Assembly (NCBI RefSeq): GCF_029227915.1
Contig: NC_079875.1
Coordinates: 13,637,001 to 13,701,000 of the forward strand
From: Hydractinia symbiolongicarpus
Taxonomy: Eukaryota > Cnidaria > Hydrozoa > Anthoathecata > Hydractiniidae
DNA length: 64,000 nucleotides
Direction of reading: 5' to 3'
Within the stretch, counting starts at the first letter, position 1, and each line of letters starts with the position of its first letter. Both the position numbers and the translations under genes were made by a program. Below, in pieces: positions 48,801-58,500 of this stretch. A model generated the notes under the pieces. The model did not search any database. It was not told the origin of the DNA and worked only from the letters and a program-made list of their open reading frames with translations.

Positions 48801-48840
48801 TCTATATTATAATACCCGTGTACGTCTGTCTGGCGGAGAC
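48801..48840 (+). mobile_element. 5' fragment of a Helitron-like short element
   Basis: TCTATATTATAATACCCGTG and then TACGTCTGTCTG match the start of the unit at 17628. No hairpin/CTAG end follows. Confidence 0.4.
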
Positions 48841-48978
48841 GAACAGGTAAAACACTGGAGAGTTTAGAGAAGCAAATTTCATATAAACTGGTATTTCCTG
48901 ATGTGTTATTTTAGTCCCTGTTTTGTTGAGAAACCTGAACTAAATAATTACCGAGTAAGAAAGGTCGGCAAAAATTAA

Positions 48979-49027
48979 CCCTATTCGGTCCGGGGGGGGC
49001 GGATTCCGCCCCCCCCCCCCCCCCCCC
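48979..49027 (+). mobile_element. Solitary left end of the TTAA-flanked MITE
   Basis: TTAA (48975-48978) is followed by CCCTATTCGGTCCGGGG, GGGGCGGATTCCGCCCC and a run of about 19 C. This matches the left end of the complete element at 54043. No matching right end is found nearby. Confidence 0.55.
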
Positions 49028-49547
49028 TTACGAATTGCTTTTTAAAGTGCAATCATACAGAACATATATTTGCTAATAGATTCCAACATCACAAATATAA
49101 ATTTTGCGCAAGAAATTTCCGTAAAAGTTTCTTCCCTTTAGGTATTGATGTGAAAGGTTAATTATTAAACTGGTGTTTTTACTGCTCTTTTAGTACTTTA
49201 GTAGATTTTTCCATTTTTGGGGAAAATACTGCCGCTGTTTCGCAAAATTAAAAAATTTTTCCGGGGAAAATCAGTTGCATCTTGCAGAATTTCTGTTAGC
49301 TAATCCTGATTAGTTTTACGAATTTTGTGTTGTCCAGTGAAATTCTCAGCGACAATTTCTAATTTGAAAATTTTGCGGAAATGAAACAACTTGAAATTGA
49401 CTATACTTTTTGCGGGAACAAAACTTTTACGAATTTACCCGAAAACCACAAACATTTTCTTCTCGTAAAGACACTCTTTTCATCATGTGAATTTACTGCA
49501 TGCATGGATCAACTTTTACATTTTACTTGTACGTATATTTAGCCTTT

Positions 49548-52500
49548 TTACGAATTAATGGAGGTGCTGTATTGGGGCTGTAATATTCTTTGTATTTCTT
49601 CTCTATCCGCATGGCTTCCCATAACTCTGCAGATTACATCACATGGTAAACATCCATTATGATCAGAAATCGTTTGATCTGCATCAAAACTCACCAAGAT
49701 TCGCACTGTTTCAGTATGCCCCATTTCCGAAGCCCAGTGTAAAGCTGTTTTGCCCCAAGTGTCCACATTGTTCACTGTTAAGTCTGTGTCCAATAGCAAC
49801 AAATATCGAAGTAGGTCATTTTTTTCTCTTCTTGCAGTGTAGTGGAAGAGTGTTTGATCATGTTTGTCTCTTTCTTTGAGCTTCTCTCTTGACTGCCTCA
49901 CTGTTTTTTGTATCAAATCGGTATTTCCACGATAAGTGACATCGAACGAATCTACAAACAGAAAATTGTGTAACATAACATTTTCGCGAGATTTTTGTAC
50001 AGTAAGTTTAGTTTTCGTGCTTTTAAATTTCACGCATACATTGAATTTACTACCTTTGTTGCACCTTATTTGCGACAAAGAAAATGTAAGATTATTGTAA
50101 ATAGAAAACTGTGTTATTAAAGTCTCATTCTAATCGCGATATTATCGCACAATACAAGCACAAAGGACAAGCTGGTGAGTTTTTTACTTAATGAAAAGCA
50201 AGGTGACAGGACAGCTGTTTTTGCCGGTGAGAAAAAGTTATCCAATTTATTTAAAATTAAATGATATTGAACATAAAACTTCGAAGTTGTTTTCATATCA
50301 GTTCTTTGTATAAACGATTTCTCACGTCAACTTTTCTGTGTATAATTATTCTTCTACAATAAATATATCAATCTAAATTTTTAAAAAGAGTAAAAAATAC
50401 ACTTTTCCAAACGACAAGGTGAAAAGTCCCAATACAAATCACAATTGAGTAAAATTTATACTCGATTATCCTCTTTTTGGGTTGGAATATTAACAGTCAG
50501 CTCACCAGGGGAATAACCGTACCAATTTTAGTAAGGGTTGTCTAGTGGCGCCGTAGTTTAGTGGTTATAGCTCTCGCACCTTGTGCAGGAGACCGGAGTT
50601 CGACTCCCTTTGACGGCGATTCAATATGTTACCATAGCTCCGGGTTAACCCAAGCCATGTAAGGGAAATTGGGGAGATGGCACACTGTGTGGGCCGTTTA
50701 ATGTTGCAGGGAGTTGTCTGGTAGAACGTGCACCGTAACTTTCCTGAACCAGTGTATATTTTGAGGAAGGACAAACTCAAGAGTAACAAAATATTTTCAG
50801 TGAGATATGGGATCGAAACACTGTCTAATGTTGGGTTAAAGCTTTGGAACTCTTTGCCTAACGAATATCGGAACGCTGGTACTTTAATTGAGTTTAGAAG
50901 CAAAATAAGAAACTGGATTCCAAACCATTGTCCTTGCAGAATATGCAAAACTTTTATACCTGAATTAGGTTTTCTTTAGTTTCCCCGTTGTCTTCCTTTG
51001 TCAGTTGTGGAGCGGGAACTCAGTTAAACATGTCTTGCGGTGCGACGGTTTAAGTGGGGTGCTATCATATAAGGATATTCTAGCCTTGTTATCTGGTTGC
51101 ATATTATTTTCTCGCGGTCCCCTGCCTGGGAGGATTGACTGAGTTCCTGGAACCACCACTACATAGTCTACCCTTTGACATATTATTTAAAATATTTAAA
51201 AAAATTGTATATACGGTATTCTTTATAGATTTTTTATATTTAGTTATTTATTGTTTTTAATGTTTTTAAAGTTGACTTTCATTAGCCTCAGAGCTACATT
51301 TTCTTGTAAACTTGTCAACTATAAATGAATTAATAATTAATAATAATAATAATAATAATAACAGTAATAATAATAATAAATAATGACTACCTTAAGTGGA
51401 TTAATTTTCGCAAGGATTAATTTTCGCGAATTTCGGCGAAATAAACCTTTCCCGAGTTTCCTAATTATGTCCAACTTAATTAAAGAGGTCGATACTAAAA
51501 ATAATTCTTATCCCTAAGTTCCTTAGCAAATGGTAGAACAAATGACCTAATTTCGTAAATATTTCTTTTCGTTAAGTGACTTAATTGCAAGCTAAAAGTT
51601 ACGGTCAAACCCTTCATATAACTAAGCTTTCTAATTAGCCTGTGTTCAAAATAATTATTTTCTTCAAATCTAAATAAAATCCAACCAGATTATTATATTG
51701 CTCTTAAAACTTCAGTTTCGTCATGATACTTTGATATTCTATCTGAATATCCTAATTTAAAGAGCATAGAACAGTTATAAAATTCTGGATGACGTCACAA
51801 TTATTATAATTTATGAAATTTGAGAAAGGTGTATTCGCAAAAATAAGTACTCGCAAAAGTTTGAGAAAGCCCAATTAGCAAAAATTAATCCTCGTGAAAA
51901 TTTTGAAAAGAGCTTATTCGACAAAATAAAGCCTCGCAAAAATTTGAGAACAACATTTTTTGATGATGTTGTTGATGTTGGTAAAGGGTTGTGATGCATC
52001 GACCATTGATTCTTCTAAGATTCGTATTTAAAGAGTATAGAACAATTACAAAATAATTATAATTTTCTACAATATGGCTTACACGCATTATACTCGCCCG
52101 TCATGTTCAGAGGTTTGATCGGGGTGAAGCATTCTCTGTTGAGAATGAAATAGGGATGTGCATGATAAATATTCACCTATGTATACACACCATCCGGATA
52201 AACTATCTGTTCATCACTTACGTATTGCCGCACGTAGTGTAGTGGGTTCGTCTGCGGCTCCAAGTTCTGGGGACCGCGGATCGAATCACACTCACTGCCA
52301 AGCAATATGTTAGTGAAAAACATAGTAGTTCTTCTACAATATGACAAAATGACTAGTTAACTAAGTAGGACAAAATGATAAGTAGATATAAAGGCACCCG
52401 GAAAAGAAGCTGGGATTCTTTAAACGAGTTACACGAGCAGGGGAAGCAGAGGTTGTTATTAAATATAACAAGATAAGTAGAAAGCATCATGAATGCTTTC

Positions 52501-55500
52501 TAATAAAATGCAAATTTTTCACTTACCTGCTATTGGTTTTCTCATATTGATGTAGCTCTGCTGACTTGGCGTTACTAGGAATTAAGTAATCAAGAACAAT
52601 GAAAGTTGTAAGGTTACTGTGAGATAAAAAAAGCATTGAAAGTTGTATTGTTACTGTGAGATAAAAAAAACATTGAAAGTTGTATTGTTACTGTGAGATA
52701 AAAAAAGCATTGAAAGTTGTATTGTTACTGTGAGATAAAAAAAGCATTGAAAGTTGTATTGTTACTGTGAGATAAAAAAAACAATGAAAGTTGTATTGTT
52801 ACTGTGAGATAAAAAAACAATGAAAGTTGTATTGTTACTGTGAGATAAAAAAACAATGAAAGTTGTATTGTTACTGTGAGATAAAAAAAACAATGAAAGT
52901 TGTATTGTTACTGTGAGATAAAAAAAGCATTGAAAGTTGTATTGTTACTGTGAGATAAAAAAAACATTGAAAGTTGTATTGTTACTGTGAGATAAAAAAA
53001 GCATTGAAAGTTGTATTGTTACTGTGAGATAAAAAAAGCATTGAAAGTTGTATTGTTACTGTGAGATAAAAAAAACATTGAAAGTTGTATTGTTACTGTG
53101 AGATAAAAAAAAACAATGAAAGTTGTATTGTTACTGTGAGATAAAAAAACAATGAAAGTTGTATTGTTACTGTGAGATAAAAAAACAATGAAAGTTGTAA
53201 TGTTACTGTGAGATAAAAAAAACAATAAAAGTTGTAATGTTACTGTGAGATAAAAAAAACAATGAAAGTTGTAATGTTACTGTGAGATAAAAAAAACAAT
53301 GAAAGTTGTATTGTTACTGTGAGATAAAAAAAACAATGAAAGTTGTATTGTTACTGTGAGATAAAAAAACAATGAAAGTTGTATTGTTACTGTGAGATAA
53401 AAAAACAATGAAAGTTGTAATGTTACTGTGAGATTAAAAAAACAATGAAAGTTGTAATGTTACTGTGAGATAAAAAAAACAATGAAAGTTGTAATGTTAC
53501 TGTGAGATAAAAAAAACAATGAAAGTTGTAATGTTACTGTGAGATGAAAAACAATGATAATTGTCATGATATTATGAGGGTAAAAACAATAAAAGTTGCA
53601 ATCTATGAGATTAAAACAACGAAAGTTATGTTCCTACGAGGTTAAAAACAATGAAAGTTGTAATGTTACTATGCTTTCCAGTGCTTCTTTTTTCATTTCC
53701 AGCATGTGACTAAAAAGCTAATTTAAAATCTAGAGACGACATTGGCTTTGCACCTCCACCCAGTAAAAATTTAGTCAGCGTTCATAACGATTCTGTTCTT
53801 AAAAAAATTACATTGTTTGACAAAATTTTGCTAGTGTGAAATCGGAGTAATAAGGAATAGTTCCCAATCAAAACAGTTGGCCTCGTAAACGAAAACAGAA
53901 GCAGCTGACTTATAGAATGTTAAAAAAAATTGTTAAAGATATACTACTTACGTGAGGGCTCCGGTAGGAATCTTCGATGAACAGGATCTGTGCAATGATA
54001 AGAAAATAACAAAACAATAATAACAAAAACCAGGGAGGTTAACCCTATTCGGTCCGGGGGGGGGGCGGAATCCGCCCCCCCCTGACGGTTTTGTTTTAAT
54101 AACTCCTGATTGCTTTCTTATATGGCTATGATACTTACTGAGTTTTAACATTTATCTATTAGACACCTGCATGCTAAATTTTTAGGTCCCATACCATTCA
54201 GCGGCTTTGATATTGGCCATTACTCGAAACTACCCCTAAAATCTCTATGAAATCCTTATAATAGGGAAAATATAATAACTCCTGTTAGGATTATCCTTAG
54301 AACTTGAAACTTGCAACACAACTTTGTTTCGTCAAGAAGATTCATTTTGAATAATTTTGACAAGTGACTAATCCGATTTCCCGATTTTGTCGGATTTTAC
54401 CCAAAAATCGGGAAAAAACGGATTTTCGGTCAATTTTTGGCAATTTTTTATTCGATCCATGTAAAAACCGGAAGATATGACGCAAGCAAAAGTTTATTGC
54501 CGCCATTTTGTTCCTTTTATGACGTACTATAAGTGTGCCAAGTTTGATTCAATTTGAACAATCCTATGAAAAGTTATTGGGGGGGGGGGCGAAATCCGCC
54601 CCCCCCCCCCGGTCAAAGTATGTTCGAAAAACCCCGGACCGAATAGGGTTAAAGGAATTTTTAAGCCTCTTTGCAAACACATAGCAAATCAGATTCATTA
54701 AATTAAAATAGTTAGTCTCTGTGTTCGTAACGTAAAGTGGTGTTAATGGCGCACGAAATACGACCCACTAGCACAGGGACAAACAACCCAAACAAAGGAT
54801 ATTTTCAGGTACAAGAACGATTGGATTTCATTGTCACATTTTTTTGACTCTTCTGCTGAAGACAAGGCAACGCGAACGAAGGTCATTTTGGTTTGGAAGT
54901 GGTCTAGTGGTTTTGCGCTAAGGTTTGTGGGTCCCTCTTTCATTTTTTTATTTATTTTTTTTTTTTTTTATAAAGGCTTTTTTTGTAATATTTCCATTGC
55001 AATGTTAAAATAAATATTCTTTCACGTTTTCTTGTCATATATAAATTTTAAACAAACTGATTTTGGTGGAAGATTATATAAAGCCAGCTAGGTAGCTAGC
55101 TAGCCTTATTGATTAATGTTTTTAATCATTTTAGTATAAGGGTTTTTTTCATCATAGCTAACATTATTTTTTCTTGTGCTGGGGTTATAGCTAAAAAGTG
55201 AAAGCAGCCAAATGCATTTTAAAAATATTATCACTTATCTGTTCAGTTTATGTCATTGAATAATATAAATATTATCATGTCATGAACTAGCGAGTTTATT
55301 TGAGGCTATGACATGATAATATCTATATTATATCATAGCTAATAATTCCGTTCAATAATTTCTGTTTATTGATGTAATTAGACAACAGGGTTTATTTTTT
55401 TGCCTACGAATAATTTTGTAAAGATAATTTTACAAAACTTTTTCCGCAAAATAAAATTAGTAAGTGATTGTTTTAGCTGAACTGGGTAATGAAGGACTTT

Positions 55501-58500
55501 TAACTGTGTTTTTGTTTACACCGACGTCGCAACAAATTGTGTTTTGGTTGACCTGTACTAAACACTCACCCTGGTGTCAGTTACTATTGTTTTTTGAACT
55601 TTTATCAGAGCTTTAGCACCAGTGAAGACGCATATGGAGTTATAAAACATTTACGTAAACACGTACCTGAGTTTGGCACAGGTATGGCACAACTCCTGCT
55701 ACCTAAGTGTGGCACCTATAAAGAAGGATATCTACACGTTGAAAGTAATATTATGTTGTAATTTGTTAATGAAAGCAGCGTAACACGATATCTTAAAGGA
55801 TTAAATTTGGTCGGAAATTAATTTTCGCGCATTTTCGTGAGTTTTTGCCAATTTTACGAAAATAATTTCCTGCGAAAATTATTTTAAAACTTGCTATTTG
55901 CCAAGTTTGCGAAAATTAATTTCCGCGAATGTTCATTTTTTTGCCAATTTCAAACGACAATTTTTTCTTCTGATTCATCTTCTAGAACAAAAATTTATAT
56001 GAAAATTTCCGATTTGGCGATGTCTCCTGCATAAAAGGCTTTAGAAATCCGCATAAAATAACAAACAAAATGTCATCAAATTCTAAATAAAACGAGCGCT
56101 GGATTTGCGAACGTTTGTAATGTGTTAAAAAAAGTTGTACAAACAATCTTTTAAATTTTTCGCAACGTATAAGTATCCAAGTTTAGCGTTCTGTGTGCGC
56201 ATGCAAATTATACATATTGGTCCGGCCTTTTCAAAGTAGATGCAAAGCACTTCTTGTTCTGTTTTCTTGAAGAGCATACAAACTAAATACGTACAAAGCA
56301 TTTATCCTGTTCAAGTATTTCCAAAGAAGAAGCCAATTACATATCTTCGTCCGGTACTTCGGACGAAGATACAATAGAGATATCTTCCTCTGGTGTTTCT
56401 GGTGGACATAAACGCCTGAGCTCTTGAGCATTAACTAGTTACCTTTATTTTTGAGTTTAGTTTATTTTCTCTTACCATGGAGATAAAGTCGTACTTACCT
56501 CAATACCAATGCTTTTGGCATCAACCGAACCAAAATTTTCGCCTGTATATGGTAACAATGGGTTGTTATAACCATCCAATGCCAGCATCTGTGAAATAAG
56601 TAGACAGACATTAACCTTTAGCAACAGGTTTTAAGGTACTGTGAAATTTCATGTTCAAAAGGGAATTTTATTTAACAAAACTTTTGTTTGTTTGGATAAT
56701 TCATATGTATGTTTAGCCTACAGAGTGTCATAGTGTATCAATTAAGCTCCAGCCATTTGAACGTAAACTTGTTTTTGCTAAGTTGGCGATTGAAGATATT
56801 CGTGCAAGGACACTATTCGCATAGTTTTCTCCTTTTAAACAAATAAAAATAGCGTTTTTTTACCATATAGGGTAATTTTTTTTTGCGAATGCCTGTAACA
56901 ACTGCGCATTACATTCTCTAATTACATTCTCCTTTGCACGAGATGCTTGTTTTCATAAAATCTTTAAATTAAAAAATAAGCTCTTACTTGATTATAAATA
57001 AAATAACCAGAAGCTTAATCATTGTGGAAATCAGAGGGATTTAAGACGATTTTCTTAAAAAACTATAATTCGTCTACACATTCTAGTAGACATCATCAGA
57101 GTGTAATTTTTTACAAATTAAAAGTTAGTAAGCGTTTCTATGGATACATATATATTATATAAAAACAGTAATAAAAAATAACGACCTAATTCAACAATTT
57201 TAATGGCACTGATTGTTCTTGAACATTCATGGTTGGTTTAACGTGCTTAATATGTAATGTTTCCGCCAACTTTCTTTTGAATTTGTTGTTTCTATAGCCA
57301 CCAGATAGAATTTCAAAATCGTCTATGGTGACACTTTCGTGGCCAGATTTCTGTACATGTTCAACCAAATATGACTTTTTATCACATCCATGGTGATCCG
57401 TGATGCGTTCTGCAAATCTTCTACCTACTTCTCCTATATACGTAGATTCACAATTTTGATCAGGACATGTGGCCCTACATATCATGTCATGTTTGTGTTT
57501 TTTTTCAATCTTATCTTTAACATTGAATTTCGAACTTAGTTTTGTTCCTGTGTAGATAATTTTACACGTATTGTTTGCAAATATAACATTTTTCAAAGTG
57601 TTACGTAATGACTTCATAGTCGTTTCTCCCAATTTTCCTTTATATGGTAACTTCAAAAAATGCTCTTCTATATCAGTATTTGATACTGTGTGTTGAGTTG
57701 GCTGTACTACTGTGTTCAAATGTTTAGCCTTTTCAAATGTTTGTTCAATAACCCATTTTGGATAGCCATTTATGTCTCTAAACACTTTCTTAAGGTGTAG
57801 AACTTCTTTTTGTAAATGCTCTTCGTTGGAACATACTTTGAATGCTATAGACACTAAGGTTTGTAATGTACCTCTTTTCCATGTGGTTGGTGCAAACGAC
57901 TGCTAATGAAGATATATATTGTTATTAGTACTTTTACGATATACTGTGGTTTGGATTCCAAATTCTTTCCTTATTACAAGTACACCCAAGAAAGCAATAG
58001 TACCATTCTCTGTTTCATATGTGAATTTAATGTTGTTATGGAAATTGTTCAATTTCGACATAACAAAATCTATTGAACCTTCTTTTATGTACGCAATAGT
58101 GTCGTCAACATACCTTCTCCATGGGCTCATTTGATCTTTCAAGGATGGTAGAATTGTTCTTTCTAACTGAACCATGAATATACCTGCAAGGACTGGGCTT
58201 AACGGCGATCCCATTGCAACACCATCAGTTTGTATAAAAATTTCGTTATTATAGCTAAAATGAATATTTTTGTGGAAAGTATGAGAAGTTCTTTCATTTG
58301 TTGTTTAGGTATATTCGTCTTAATTTCCTTGTTAGTGTAAATTCGTTTAAGAATAATTTCAATTGTGAAGTCTAAAGAAACGTTAGTAAATAATGACGGA
58401 CCACCATGGACGTGATAAAAAGTCACATTTGGTTGAACATGTACAGAAATCTGGCCATCAAAGTGTCACCATAGACGATTTTGAATTTCTGTCTGGTGGC

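Larger units (their letters stand above)
48546..49547. other. Gap between convergent METTL25 and the ankyrin gene
   Basis: It contains a 5' Helitron-like fragment (48801-48840), a truncated piggyBac-like MITE end with a long C tract (48979-49027) and AT-rich DNA with TTTTGCGGAA/TTTACGAA motifs. No gene is supported. A clear AATAAA for either gene was not found close to the stops. Confidence 0.5.

Noticed and set aside
49548-50078. 176-residue single-exon ankyrin protein with its own Met at 50078
   Set aside because: The part before 49951 is low-complexity and follows no start context, while an acceptor (TTTGTAG) at 49952 joins in phase to a chain of nine upstream exons.
50546-50625. Functional tRNA gene
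   Set aside because: Box A and box B are present and acceptor-like pairing exists, but the anticodon arm does not form a 5-bp stem with a 7-nt loop, and the sequence continues into a LINE 3' end. SINE is the better call.
53019-53225. Repetitive open frame (FFLSHSNNTTFIV type) within the minisatellite
   Set aside because: It is open only because the 36-bp unit has no stop in that frame. There is no start context, domain or splice donor.
52595-53671. CRISPR-like array
   Set aside because: Units are contiguous tandem copies without unique spacers, in an animal genome; it is a minisatellite.
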